Shown piece after piece: positions 37,385-46,731 of a stretch of 64,000 nt of DNA. Origin of the DNA: Tunturiibacter empetritectus. GTDB taxonomy: Bacteria > Acidobacteriota > Terriglobia > Terriglobales > Acidobacteriaceae. Under the pieces are notes generated by a model that did not search any database, had not been told where the DNA came from, and was given only the letters and a program-made list of their open reading frames with translations. The position numbers were made by a program, and so were the translations under genes. Positions within the stretch are counted from its first letter, which is position 1. Every line of letters starts with the position of its first letter. Where the stretch lies: positions 930,001 through 994,000 of the forward strand of contig NZ_JACCCU010000001.1 of NCBI RefSeq assembly GCF_013410875.1. The letters run 5' to 3'.

Positions 37385-37405
37385 TTTATACGCCTTCCGT
37401 ATAAA
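37385..37405. promoter_or_regulatory. Inverted repeat upstream of the esterase gene, possible operator
   Basis: TTTATACG (37385-37392), five bases, then CGTATAAA (37398-37405), an exact inverted repeat. It lies about 120 bp upstream of the preferred esterase ATG, beside AT-rich sequence that could serve as a -10 region. The binding protein is unknown and no regulator gene is adjacent. Confidence 0.45.
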
Positions 37406-37525
37406 CTGATTAAAATGCAGAGACAACGGCCGCGACTTGCTGCGATCGACCCAGATAATGCCTTGGCGCTGATGACGGTGACGGGCGGCCGCACAGTCTA
37501 CGAGCAGCGCGGGATACAAGGCCGA

Positions 37526-38584
37526 ATGACTACACTCAGGAAGATAACTATTTATGGTGCGGCAACTTTAGCGACAGTCCCTGTCTTCGCTCAAGCAAAC
37601 ACCGCGCCCCTTGCGCCGCGGCAGATTCCGGCGATCACGCTGCCGGTTCCGACTGACGTTAGTCCGGGAATGCAGACGATTATAGGGGCCCCGCTCAATC
37701 CGGCGTGGAACATTCTGTGGAAGACGGGTGAAGAGTGGCGAGCGGCAGCGGATAAGCAAGCAGCACAGACCGTGGCTAATCTTCCCGCAATGCGGGAGCG
37801 GATGCATGTGAAGGTCGAAGCTGCCAGGATTGCGGGAGTGAAGGTATACATCGAGACGCCGGATGTGATCCCGCCGGAGCATAAGGACAAGGTGCTGATC
37901 CAGGTGCATGGCGGATGCTATGTTCTGTTTCCCGGTGAGTCCGGGACGTCAGAGGCGATCATGATGGCGGGGTTCGGGCACTATAAGGTGATCGCGGTCG
38001 ACTACAGGATGCCGCCCGAGGCTTACTTCCCAGCCGCACTCGATGATGCAATGAAGGTGTATGCGGAAGTCTTGAAGACCATGAAGCCGGAAAACCTTGG
38101 CGTGCTGGGGACATCGGCGGGTGGGGCGCTGGTGTTGGAGATGATGCTGCGGGCGAAGCAGCTTGGGCTGCCGATGCCGGGAGCGATCGCACCAAGTACG
38201 CCGATGTCCGACGTGACCAAGGTGGGTGACAGCTTCTACACGAATGAGAGGGTGGATAACGTGCTGGTGTCGCGGGATGGGTTCTGCGACGCGGCGACGA
38301 AGGTTTATGCGCAAGGGCATGATCTGAAAGATCCGCTGCTGTCGCCGGTGTATGGCGATATGAACGGATTTCCACCGACGATTCTGACGACGGGCACCCG
38401 CGATCTTCTGCTAAGCAATACGGTGCGAGTGCATCGCAAGCTGCGCAAGGCAGGCGTTGAGGCGGAGCTCGAAATCTATGAGGGACAGTCTCATGCGCAG
38501 TTCAGCAGGGACGACCGATTACCCGAAACGAAGGAAGCCTTTGGAGAGATTGCGGCTTTCTTCGACAAGCATTTAGGGCGTTGA
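37526..38584 (+). CDS. Secreted alpha/beta hydrolase (HSL-like carboxylesterase)
   Basis: 352 residues from the ATG at 37526, which yields a signal peptide (KITIYGAATLATVPVFAQA). The frame is open back to 37415, without a good start. The oxyanion motif is VHGGCYVLFPG, a variant of HGGG. The nucleophile elbow is GTSAGG (Ser near 197), followed by Asp near 293 (TGTRDLLLS) and His near 323 (GQSHAQF). These place it in alpha/beta-hydrolase fold 3, hormone-sensitive-lipase type, probably cleaving short acyl esters in the periplasm. A perfect inverted repeat lies upstream. Confidence 0.9.
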   Translation: MTTLRKITIYGAATLATVPVFAQANTAPLAPRQIPAITLPVPTDVSPGMQTIIGAPLNPAWNILWKTGEEWRAAADKQAAQTVANLPAMRERMHVKVEAARIAGVKVYIETPDVIPPEHKDKVLIQVHGGCYVLFPGESGTSEAIMMAGFGHYKVIAVDYRMPPEAYFPAALDDAMKVYAEVLKTMKPENLGVLGTSAGGALVLEMMLRAKQLGLPMPGAIAPSTPMSDVTKVGDSFYTNERVDNVLVSRDGFCDAATKVYAQGHDLKDPLLSPVYGDMNGFPPTILTTGTRDLLLSNTVRVHRKLRKAGVEAELEIYEGQSHAQFSRDDRLPETKEAFGEIAAFFDKHLGR

Positions 38585-39683
38585 AACGTCGTCAGCACGC
38601 GGAACAGAGGCGAGAAGCAGATCCTCCGCAGAGCGTTCCATTCCTACCCGGAGTTGCAGCACTCAAGGTGACGCGTATCATTCTGTTAGGGGCTTTGCAT
38701 CGTTGAAGCACGCACGGATTCAGGTGAGGTTTACCTAATGAAGATTAGTCTTCATGCCGGCCCAGCTGATCCGGCTCGAGGCCTCGGGTGTGCCGCCGCC
38801 CTTCCAGTGACCTTCAAGAGACTAACAGGAGGGTCAGAAGGCAACCTCGAAACTCATGCGTCTTATCTCTGCTGTCTATGACCCATAAACACTTGCCTTT
38901 CGCGAGCATTCCCAAAATGCCCACCAACTTTCTATGTGTTCCGATAAATGCGTGCGCGTTTTGGCCTTCATAAAATTGACCGAGAAATGGCAGCATCGAC
39001 TCACCTATCGGACCCCCAACTAGCACGGAGCTTGCATCATGACAGCTCCCAGAATACAAATACAAACCCGGTCAAAAGCAACGAAACCAAGAGCAATAAC
39101 AAAAAGCAAACCCTTTGAGGAAAAGCTAAGAACAAACCTTGACAACGTTAACTTGCTCATTCAAACACTTCTCGCAAGTTGGGGTATTCCAGTTACAAAC
39201 CATCGCTTGTCACCTTCTCCCCGTTCCAGAAAATCTCGGAAGCGTCGTCCAATGGAGGCACCAGGATCGCCAGGTTGGTTTTGTTGCGAAGTGAGGGATC
39301 TGAGTGGTCAGCGCTGTGAAGCCTAGCACACGTTGGCCCACAAGGGTTGCTCTTTTTGCCTGACCCTGCATAAGCGAACAGTACCCTTGGAGCCGGTTCT
39401 ACTTGTGGTGAATTGGGATCTTCTAGTCGTTGAGAAAAGTGCAGGTGCTTGCAGAACGTTGGCAACGAACTACGACGCCATCCGTCTACACTCTTCGCTC
39501 GAGCACCAGAGAAGTGGCGACTCTTGAGGCAGCATATCAAGAAGCGAATGGCAGACTACGCTGTCCATTTCAACACGCAGTCTCTACCGCCACGAGCTAC
39601 TTACAAAGTTCGTTGCGTACACTAAAACTCTAACCCGTACAGAATTGGGCAGTCCAGAACACCGAACAAAAAGTGCTTGGTAA
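38585..39683. other. 1.1-kb region without a supported gene; possible IS3-like transposase scrap near 39460-39530
   Basis: No frame here has family resemblance over its length. Near 39470-39530 the plus strand reads TNYDAIRLHSSLEHQRSGDS, similar to the YNxxRPHSSLGYxxP ending of IS3/IS481 transposases, but there is no upstream catalytic domain. A short hairpin ATGAAGA/TCTTCAT lies at 38738-38755. The region looks like decayed mobile DNA. Confidence 0.35.
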
Positions 39684-41981
39684 TTAGTGTCGGGTGAAGA
39701 TCCATTTCTGCCACGAAGTACCTTGGTATGGATATTGATCAATTGCTTCACCGACGGTTGTTCCTCCACCATCCACGTCGAGCGCTTGGCCGCTAGTGAC
39801 GTTGGTGAGTTCGAAGGCGCCAGCACCCACCGATATGACGTTCCACTCCTGGTTAGATTTGCCATTTGCGGGCATTTGATCGACAAGTGCGCTGTTCGCT
39901 TTGGATGCTCCAGTGACTTCGAGCAGTTGGCCGCTCGCCACATTGGTTATCGTAATTACATTGTTGCCTAGGTTGGTGACGTTCCATTGCTGGTTGGTAC
40001 CATTGTTTACGGTATATTGCTGCATGTCCTGGCCGCTCTTCATCGAGAATCCAGGATCGTCAATAGCCTGGCCGCTGTGAACGCTTGTGATCACAAACGT
40101 GCCATTCGGAATCAAACTGCCGCTGCCGCCCGTTACGGTGACGGCAAATGTCTGCGTGCTTTTGCTTCCGCAAGGATTTGTGTAAGCAGCAATGTAAGTG
40201 TTAGTGCCTGAGCTCAAGGGAATGCTATTGATCTGACGCGATGTGGAATTGAACCCATTGGGACCGGTCCAACTCCACGATCCGCCAGTCAGGGGCTGCG
40301 GACCAAGATTAACCGTCGATCCAGAGGCGACGGTTGCGCTGGCAACCTGTTGCCAAGCCGCTCCATTCACCTGCAGATAGGGAGTAATCACAGTCGCCGT
40401 GCAGCCGCCGCCCGGCAACAAACCATAAACTGCTACCTGTTCGGAATCGGTTCCGACATACACTTTGCCATCGGCGATGGTTGGCGCGACAAACTTGGCG
40501 TAACTTCCATAGCTGTCTCGCGATGAATTTTGTGCAGTGCTCCATAACAACGTTCCCAGGTTGGTAGCATCGTAGGCGTACATATTGCCGCCGACAGTGG
40601 AATGGTCGGGATCAGCAGTGGGAGCTGTCGCCCAGACAATCGCAGTACCAGCCGTAGTGCCGTTAGAGGATACGGAAACTGAGCCGCTGGTCGTGCCTCC
40701 AGGTGTCGAGTACGCGCTTTGCGAAGAGGGAGAGGTATTGAAGTGGCCGCCGGAAAACTGATAGGCCTTGAGCGGCTCGTTTACGCCCCAGATATACATG
40801 GTGTTGTTAAAGAACGCGGGCGACCCCCATAACCCATTGTCGGCCTGAAACTCTTGGACTACTTGATCGGACGACGTGTTCAACTTGCCCATGTTGTTGG
40901 TGTCGACCACATACAACATGCCAGACTTGCTTCCACCCGCGATGTAGCTGGTGCCGGGAATGGCAAATGCGCCGGTAGACCCCAAATCAGCGTCATTTGC
41001 GTTCAATCGGTCGTAGTCGTTTGGCTTGAAGTAATCGGCGACGCTCAAAGTGGTACCACTCGGGACGAGCTTCAGAAAACTCTCTCCATAATCGCCGGCG
41101 GCATTCTCGGAAGTTTGCGTGCTGTTGGCGCTTATCAAGTAGAGGTTGTTCGATGAGTCCGCCAGAAGACCCTGGCCTCCCATCCAGATCGCCCCCTCAC
41201 CACTGTTGGGCGTCACGTTATAGACCTGAACCTGTTGCAGATTGCTCGCCTTATATCCCAACAACCATCCGTGATAAGGAGAATAGTCTTCGTGAGAGGC
41301 GAATGCCAAGTAGACAATTCCATTCACCAGTGTGACAGCGGCGCGCTGGTTCTCCTGGGAGGCAACGAATGGAACCTGTCCTCCGCTGCTCTGTTGCCCG
41401 GATCCACTGACAGACGCTGCGATCTCGATAGGTCCGCCAAACTTTTCCGCACCGGTATCGATATCGAGGGCATGTAAGCGGAAGATTTGCACTTTGCTCT
41501 CATAGGTCTTCGCGACGACGTAAAGAGTGCCAGTAGAACTGTCAATCACTGGCGTGCTGATGATGCCAACCTCGACCAGGATGTTTTGCGTATTGATGAC
41601 AGAACTTGGAACCGGCGTTCCGAGGGAGACGTGCCAATACTCCGCCCCCGAATCCGCATCGAACGCATACACACTGTCGTGTGCCGTCGCAACATAAAGA
41701 ACATTGTGCGTGCCACCGGATATCGAAACGCCGCGATCATAGAGAGGCTGTGCATATGTGAAGCCGTCAATCGACAGGGAAAACAGCCTCCCGAACGAAC
41801 TCTCATTAACGTTGCTTGTTGTAAGAATTGTCTCGTTCGGATTGGCCCCCGATCGGCTCAGATCGTTGTGCTGCGTAAGCACGCTCTGCGCGATGCTGGT
41901 GCCTGGTTGCAACGACAACATCAGCGAGACAACACCTAGTAACGCGGTAGTATGACGGGCAAGCGCAGTAATTCGAAGCAT
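39684..41981 (-). CDS. Secreted PQQ-like beta-propeller protein with C-terminal ricin-type lectin domain
   Basis: 765 residues with a signal peptide (LLGVVSLMLSLQPGTSIAQ). Residues about 35-520 are a quinoprotein-like propeller (HNVLYVATAHDSVYAFDADS, ISTPVIDSSTGTLYVVAKTY, GMLYVVDTNNMGKL). No PQQ-dehydrogenase catalytic motif is evident, so it is probably structural or binding. Residues about 530-615 look like an Ig/PKD module (TPYLQVNGAAWQQV). The last 145 residues are a RICIN-like beta-trefoil with Q-x-W motifs (GTNQQWNVTNLGNNVITITN, NQEWNVISV, WQKWIF), which would bind sugars. It is the only gene of its direction here. Confidence 0.87.
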   Translation of the reverse strand: MLRITALARHTTALLGVVSLMLSLQPGTSIAQSVLTQHNDLSRSGANPNETILTTSNVNESSFGRLFSLSIDGFTYAQPLYDRGVSISGGTHNVLYVATAHDSVYAFDADSGAEYWHVSLGTPVPSSVINTQNILVEVGIISTPVIDSSTGTLYVVAKTYESKVQIFRLHALDIDTGAEKFGGPIEIAASVSGSGQQSSGGQVPFVASQENQRAAVTLVNGIVYLAFASHEDYSPYHGWLLGYKASNLQQVQVYNVTPNSGEGAIWMGGQGLLADSSNNLYLISANSTQTSENAAGDYGESFLKLVPSGTTLSVADYFKPNDYDRLNANDADLGSTGAFAIPGTSYIAGGSKSGMLYVVDTNNMGKLNTSSDQVVQEFQADNGLWGSPAFFNNTMYIWGVNEPLKAYQFSGGHFNTSPSSQSAYSTPGGTTSGSVSVSSNGTTAGTAIVWATAPTADPDHSTVGGNMYAYDATNLGTLLWSTAQNSSRDSYGSYAKFVAPTIADGKVYVGTDSEQVAVYGLLPGGGCTATVITPYLQVNGAAWQQVASATVASGSTVNLGPQPLTGGSWSWTGPNGFNSTSRQINSIPLSSGTNTYIAAYTNPCGSKSTQTFAVTVTGGSGSLIPNGTFVITSVHSGQAIDDPGFSMKSGQDMQQYTVNNGTNQQWNVTNLGNNVITITNVASGQLLEVTGASKANSALVDQMPANGKSNQEWNVISVGAGAFELTNVTSGQALDVDGGGTTVGEAIDQYPYQGTSWQKWIFTRH

Positions 41982-42355
41982 TGGGGACTACTCCTTTTTC
42001 ATCGCCTCCAAAGCATACTCCCGTTGATGTCGACCGCAAGATAACACGGGCGAAATTCTTCCCTGCGTTTGACGAGATCAATTTCATCTTCTTCCGGCTA
42101 CTTTGACTGCCACTCCCCTTCGAATGAGACTCTCAGCATCTCTCCATGGCCATGCTCTCCATAGCCCATGATGGCGATTACAGTCTATTGCTCGATAGTG
42201 ATTATGACGCAATTCAAACGAGCGACTGCTCTAAGAATGTTGTGCATACGTGATCGTTTTAGAATCAAAGCAGCGCTTTTGCACTCCTATGACGTGCTGC
42301 CTCATCAAGAGATGATGTCTTTCATCACGCAAAGACAATACGGTACCATCCCCCC
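41982..42355. other. Divergent intergenic region
   Basis: 374 bp between the propeller-lectin gene (minus) and the HAF-repeat gene (plus). It is relatively AT-rich around 42180-42320 and has no supported coding frame. It should contain both promoters. Confidence 0.35.
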
Positions 42356-43486
42356 ATGCCGGTCATCTCTTCCACCCAATCTTCCAGTATTCACTCCTCT
42401 CTATTCGCGACAGGGCCTATTCGGCTTTCTTTCATTCTTGTAACCTTCTCGTTGTTCGCATTTACGCGAGCCGAACATACACAGGCACACGCCGATCAAC
42501 CACCCAATACAGCGAACCCCGCTGTTGTAGAAACCTACAAACTCGAGGATCTCGGAGAATTGTCCCCGATTTCGCAAGATGTGACAGTATCCCTGAATCA
42601 GGATGGGACCGTAGCGTATTGGACCAGAACCAATGGCTCCGTGTATGCGATGCTCTGGCGAAGCGGCAAAGCTACAAGGATTGAACAGATGCCAGGCTAC
42701 CCAAACATGATCCCCCATGCGATCAATCGACAAGGCGACATCGCTGGCTGGATGAACACCAGCGGCAATCTTGTGGACAGCCTGTCGACCACTCGCGGCT
42801 TTGTTCGCCATCGGAAGCGCATTCGGATCGTTACTGGATTGGGCGGACGTGATAGTCGCATCTTCGGTCTGAACGACAAAGGCTCGGCTGTCGGTGCCGC
42901 GACTCTTGCCGATGGCACACGGCATGCATTTGTGATCTCGGGCTCCAAGATCGCCGACCTGGGCACCCTTCCTTTCGGCAAATCGAGCACGGCCTATGCC
43001 ATCAACAATAGTGGTCTGATCGCTGGCTCTTCCGACGTCGATGCCAAGGCCAATCACGCAGTTTCATGGTCAAACCTAAAGATTGTCGATCTCGGGACTC
43101 TCCCTAAAGGGATCGTTAGTAGCGCCCGTTCAGTGAACGACCGCGGGCAGATCGTCGGCTTCAGCGACACTCCCGATGGTGTTCATGCTTTTTTGTATTC
43201 TGACGGCGTAATGCAGGATCTCGGGACCTTGGGAAGCGATCCAAGCGAAGCCTCGGGAATAAATAACCATAGCGAAGTGGTAGGCGCCTCGAACATCACC
43301 GGTACCAGACGGCATGCCTTTCTATGGCGGGACGGACAGATCAAAGATCTAAATGTCTTCCTGCCAGGAGGTTCGAGCTGGATTCTGCTGGATGCGTTCA
43401 GCATCAACGATCGAGGACAGATCGCTTGTTCTGCTCGTCGCAAAGGCGAGCCGTCTCATCTACTCTTGCTCACGCCGCAACACTAG
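42356..43486 (+). CDS. Secreted HAF-repeat protein
   Basis: 376 residues. The signal peptide core lies at about residues 24-45 (RLSFILVTFSLFAFTRAEHT). From about residue 140 on there are five or so HAF repeats of about 45 residues, with the pattern G-x-R-HAF-x8-DLGTL-x5-S-x-AY-x-INN-x-G-x-I-x-G. Examples are GTRHAFVISGSKIADLGTLP and HAFLYSDGVMQDLGTLG. These are secreted beta-propeller-type repeats of unknown function. The ribosome-binding site is weak. The gene ends 95 bp before the left inverted repeat of the IS6-type element. Confidence 0.88.
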   Translation: MPVISSTQSSSIHSSLFATGPIRLSFILVTFSLFAFTRAEHTQAHADQPPNTANPAVVETYKLEDLGELSPISQDVTVSLNQDGTVAYWTRTNGSVYAMLWRSGKATRIEQMPGYPNMIPHAINRQGDIAGWMNTSGNLVDSLSTTRGFVRHRKRIRIVTGLGGRDSRIFGLNDKGSAVGAATLADGTRHAFVISGSKIADLGTLPFGKSSTAYAINNSGLIAGSSDVDAKANHAVSWSNLKIVDLGTLPKGIVSSARSVNDRGQIVGFSDTPDGVHAFLYSDGVMQDLGTLGSDPSEASGINNHSEVVGASNITGTRRHAFLWRDGQIKDLNVFLPGGSSWILLDAFSINDRGQIACSARRKGEPSHLLLLTPQH

Positions 43487-43581
43487 AGTGCAGAACTGAC
43501 TGGAGCAGTCCCATTGAAGCAAGTGGCTCTCACATCAGCTAGCCCAAGTGCGACCTTTGGGACGTCTAATTTGGTGTATAG

Positions 43582-44393
43582 GGCTCTGTTGCATTAACTA
43601 AGGCCGTGTATGGTGAGAGGTGAGTGGAGGAGTCCAGCAGAGGTCTATCTTCAAGCGCCGCCGATTTCCGGTTGAGATCATCCTGGTATGCGTGCGGTGG
43701 TATTGCAAGTACGGCATCACGTATCGCGATCTCGCGGAGATGATGCAAGAGCGCGGAGTTGAGGTCGATGCCTCGACGATCTTCCGGGTGGGTTCAGCGC
43801 TACGCACCTGAGCTCGAAAAGCGCATCCGCTGGTATCAAGGCTACCGCTCGAGCTCTTGGCGAGTGGACGAAACTTATGTCAAGGTCGGTGGACAGTGGA
43901 AGTACTTGTTCCGCGCCGTCGACAAGCATGGCCGTTGATCGACTTCATGCTGCTGGACCGCCGTAACACGTGCGCGGCACACCGCTTCTTGGGCAAGGCA
44001 CTGAAGAAGATGCGTAACTGGCCACCGCACTCGATCACAACCGATAAGCTGGGCTCCTATCCCAAGGCGATTCGCCGGCTGCAGCGCGAAGGCAAGTTGC
44101 CACAGGACACGAAGCACCGCACGTCGAAATATCTAAACAACATCATTGAGGCAGACCACGGTGGCCTTAAGCGGGTGATCCGTCCCACATGCGGTTTTAA
44201 AACGATGAGAACAGCGTCTGCCACCATCAAGGGATTCGAAGTCACGCGGATGATCCGCCGCCGCCATTGCCTCCTCTGCAAGCCCAAGGTCGCCGGCGAA
44301 GTTCAATTCATCAACAAGCTGTTCAATGTTGCCGCCTGATGTGCAACATCGGTAAAAGCGAGTTGCGTGTGTCCCAGTTAATGCAACAGAGCC
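43582..44393 (+). mobile_element. IS6-family insertion sequence, 812 bp
   Basis: Perfect 18-bp terminal inverted repeats: GGCTCTGTTGCATTAACT at 43582-43599, and its reverse complement at 44376-44393. Ends beginning GGCTCTGTTGCA and a length near 800 bp are typical of the IS6/IS26/IS6100 family. The flanking 8-mers differ (GTGTATAG on the left, GACCCTGC on the right), so there is no target duplication. This suggests an adjacent deletion or recombination after insertion. On the right it directly joins the integrase remnant. Confidence 0.9.
43620..44339 (+). pseudogene. IS6-family transposase with two frameshifts
   Basis: The frame starts RRFPVEIILVCVRWYCKYGI and continues to STIFR. One extra G near 43787-43789 then breaks it; the continuing frame reads WVQRYAPELEKRIRWYQGYR and SSSWRVDETYVKVGGQWKYL. 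A second shift near 43930-43935 returns to the first frame at PLIDFMLLDRRNTCAAHRFL. With both shifts corrected the DDE triad is present: Asp in WRVDETYVK, Asp in TTDKLGSYPKA, Glu in NNIIEADHGGLKR. So catalytic residues survive, but the protein as read cannot be made unless there is sequencing error or programmed frameshifting. Confidence 0.85.
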
Positions 44394-44540
44394 GACCCTG
44401 CTGGGGCATACCTCGTCCGGGGTGACGCGGGAGCCTTACATTCACGCGGTCCCCTCGGAGTCGCGAAATGCGGTGGGCCGGATCGAGGAATTGGCGATTG
44501 GACCCAAATGGACCCAAATCGGGCCAGAGGCCAAAAAGCC

Positions 44541-44559
<19 letters not shown>
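44394..44559 (+). pseudogene. C-terminal remnant of a tyrosine recombinase (integrase)
   Basis: In the frame from 44398 to the TGA at 44557-44559 the sequence reads LLGHTSSGVTREPYIHAVPS followed by a basic tail ending [14 protein letters not shown] is the second-His box and the Tyr in PYIH is the catalytic nucleophile of phage-type integrases. The 5' part of the gene is missing, replaced by the IS6-type element. It reads toward, and ends 17 bp before, the 3' end of tRNA-Pro, the expected place for an integrase that uses this tRNA as attachment site. Confidence 0.85.
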
Positions 44560-44652
<93 letters not shown>

Positions 44653-44948
44653 AATGTGCTGCGATGAGTGTCGATGAGGAGTGCGTTCCGTACGGCTCAA
44701 GCACACGGGCGGGCTTGGTGGATCGCTACCAACTCAGGTAGTTTAGCAGATCTCGCGGCGGTTGGCGAAGGAGCGGAAGCCCCGGGGAGATTCGGTTGTG
44801 GGGTTCGCCGCGACCTTTGAAGTATCAAAAATACGAAACGAGGGCGGCAACTGCTCGACTACGCGATGATGTGTTGATCTGCTTCGATCGCGATGATGAT
44901 GCTCTACTGTCCTCGCTCGAGATAGTTGTGCGTTGAGGGACGGTGCAA
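44653..44948. other. Intergenic region
   Basis: About 300 bp between tRNA-Pro and the terminator at 44949. No gene is supported. It should contain the tRNA promoter on the minus strand just above 44652. Confidence 0.35.
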
Positions 44949-44974
44949 AAGGGGAGTTCTCTCGAACTCCCCTT
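44949..44974 (-). terminator. Strong intrinsic terminator after the OmpA-like gene
   Basis: Perfect 11-bp stem AAGGGGAGTTC (44949-44959) / GAACTCCCCTT (44964-44974) with a 4-base loop. Read on the minus strand, the stem is followed by a run of T (complement of AAAA at 44947-44950). It lies 30 bp downstream of the minus-strand stop at 45005. Confidence 0.88.
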
Positions 44975-45004
44975 GAATCGCATGGTCGATCGAATCTGCT
45001 GGGG

Positions 45005-46645
45005 TTAGTGTTTCGGTGTGTCCTTTGGCTTAGCGTAAGGCTGGCCCTGCCGTTTCACGGAATCTGCGTCGAAGGTGGCAGTGTCTCCGGGGGTGAATGA
45101 GGCTCCGTCGGGAACGAGGGTGCTGTCGAGGATGCGGCCGGGCTGTCCGCTGGTGCGCATCGAGATGCGTGCCGGGTCGATTCCTTTCTCGTCGGTGAGG
45201 TACTGCTCTACGTTGAGGTCGCGCTGGGCTGCGGCATCAGGTGTCTCGTTGTCGGAGTGTCTGCCAACGATTACGAGTTTGGAAGTAGTGTCGCGGTTGA
45301 GAGTGAGAGCGATGTCATCGAGGCAGGCTTTGCCTTCGTTGTCGACGCGCACAGGACGCTTTACGTCGCGCTCAAACGAGATGCTGCAGAGGGGACGTAC
45401 CTTCGGGACCGGAGGTGGCGGAGGAGTGACGATGGTGACGGTGGTGTCGGCGGAGGCATGTTTGCCGAGATCGTCGACGACATTGCAGGTGACGGTGACG
45501 ACGCCTGAAGGAGCACCGCTTGTAACGAGTGTGGCAGTGGGGGTGGTTCCGGATATTTGGCCAGCGGTGGAAGAGTAGGAGTAACTCAGCGTGAGGCCTT
45601 CGAGACTGCTGGCAACGGCTGTGATGGTGGAAGGATCACCCGGCATGACCGTGCTGGGGTTGGCAGAGCAAGCGATGGTCGGTGGTGCGGGATTATGGAT
45701 GCGGAAGCCGGCTGTGCAGTTAGCGCTTTCGCCTGGGCGCTTGCCTTCGCTGACATGGCCGGACACGGTGTAGTCGCCGGGAGCCAGGCCCGCGGTGTTG
45801 ATGTTAGCGGTGGCTTCATTATTGGTGAGTTCGCCGCCGCTGGCGGTCCAGGTGTAGGAGAGCTTTTTCTTTGGTTCGAGATTGGTCGCGGTGGCGGTGG
45901 CGGTAACGGGGTCGCCTGGGAAGACGTTAGTGGGTTGAACTGTGCAGCCGAGCTGGACGGGTGGGGGAGGCGTCAGCTGGCCTAAGCGGAGAACTACGCC
46001 GGCTGAGAGTCGGTAGGCGGTGATGTCGCCGATGCCTCCGGTGACCTGGGCGGGATCGACTGGACCGTAGTCAACGTGGGAGTAGTTGAAGTCGGCCTGG
46101 ACTACGCGAAGGGCGACGTGATTATTGAAGATCGGCAGGACGAGATCAAGGCCCCCGCCGGCGGTGATTCCCCAACCCCAGGTGCAGGGTTGGAAAGCTG
46201 GACCACCTGCTCTGGCACCGCCGCCGAGAGCGTGGACGAACGGAATCAGTCGGCCTTTCTGGTAACGGAGTACAGGGCCGGCCTGGGCGGTGTAATAACA
46301 ATCGTTTGGACCGTCGGGGAAGAAGCTGCCTTCGGCTTGAACACCGAGGTAGCGATTAAAGTAGGCGGTGGCGTTGGCGACTGCCCCAACATTGATGGGC
46401 TGATAGACGAAGGGGGTGATTCCGCTGTTGAAGGGATGGAAGTAGGCGTAGCCGCCATAGAGGTCGAAGCGGGAAAAATCGGGAGGCGGAGTAGAACCGG
46501 TTTTGACAGCCTGCGCCACTGCGGACAATGGCGAAGCTGCGATGCAAAGGGCGACGAGGAGCCTGGTCCCGGAATGGAGAAGGGCGCCGGCGAGTCGCGC
46601 GGCACGGGAGCTCAATCTGACGGGGCTCACGGGACGAAGATGCAT
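45005..46645 (-). CDS. OmpA-like outer-membrane protein with Ig/PKD-type domains
   Basis: 546 residues from the ATG at 46645, preceded by GGAGG; the frame is open to 46843 without a start signal. The signal peptide is LLVALCIAASPLSAVAQ. Residues about 55-230 look like an eight-stranded outer-membrane barrel (FDLYGGYAYFHPFNS, YRLSAGVVLRLGQL). Residues about 245-430 contain two Ig-like modules, each starting with a CxxxPTxVxPGDPxT-type strand. The last 110 residues (ISFERDVKRPVRVDNEGKAC then KLVIVGRHSDNE) resemble an OmpA peptidoglycan-binding domain. It probably links the outer membrane to the wall. It follows the NHL-MBG gene by 87 bp, so they may share a transcript. Confidence 0.83.
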   Translation of the reverse strand: MHLRPVSPVRLSSRAARLAGALLHSGTRLLVALCIAASPLSAVAQAVKTGSTPPPDFSRFDLYGGYAYFHPFNSGITPFVYQPINVGAVANATAYFNRYLGVQAEGSFFPDGPNDCYYTAQAGPVLRYQKGRLIPFVHALGGGARAGGPAFQPCTWGWGITAGGGLDLVLPIFNNHVALRVVQADFNYSHVDYGPVDPAQVTGGIGDITAYRLSAGVVLRLGQLTPPPPVQLGCTVQPTNVFPGDPVTATATATNLEPKKKLSYTWTASGGELTNNEATANINTAGLAPGDYTVSGHVSEGKRPGESANCTAGFRIHNPAPPTIACSANPSTVMPGDPSTITAVASSLEGLTLSYSYSSTAGQISGTTPTATLVTSGAPSGVVTVTCNVVDDLGKHASADTTVTIVTPPPPPVPKVRPLCSISFERDVKRPVRVDNEGKACLDDIALTLNRDTTSKLVIVGRHSDNETPDAAAQRDLNVEQYLTDEKGIDPARISMRTSGQPGRILDSTLVPDGASFTPGDTATFDADSVKRQGQPYAKPKDTPKH

Positions 46646-46731
46646 AAGAATGAAACCTCCAACTGCGGTGCTTCCTGATTTTCTTCCCTGTATGTCCTGT
46701 GAGATTGGTAGGACATTACGGGACACTGCTG

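Noticed and set aside
39193-39540. 115-residue minus-strand frame in the gene-free region
   Set aside because: No recognisable domain and irregular composition; the opposite strand shows a transposase-like ending in part of it.
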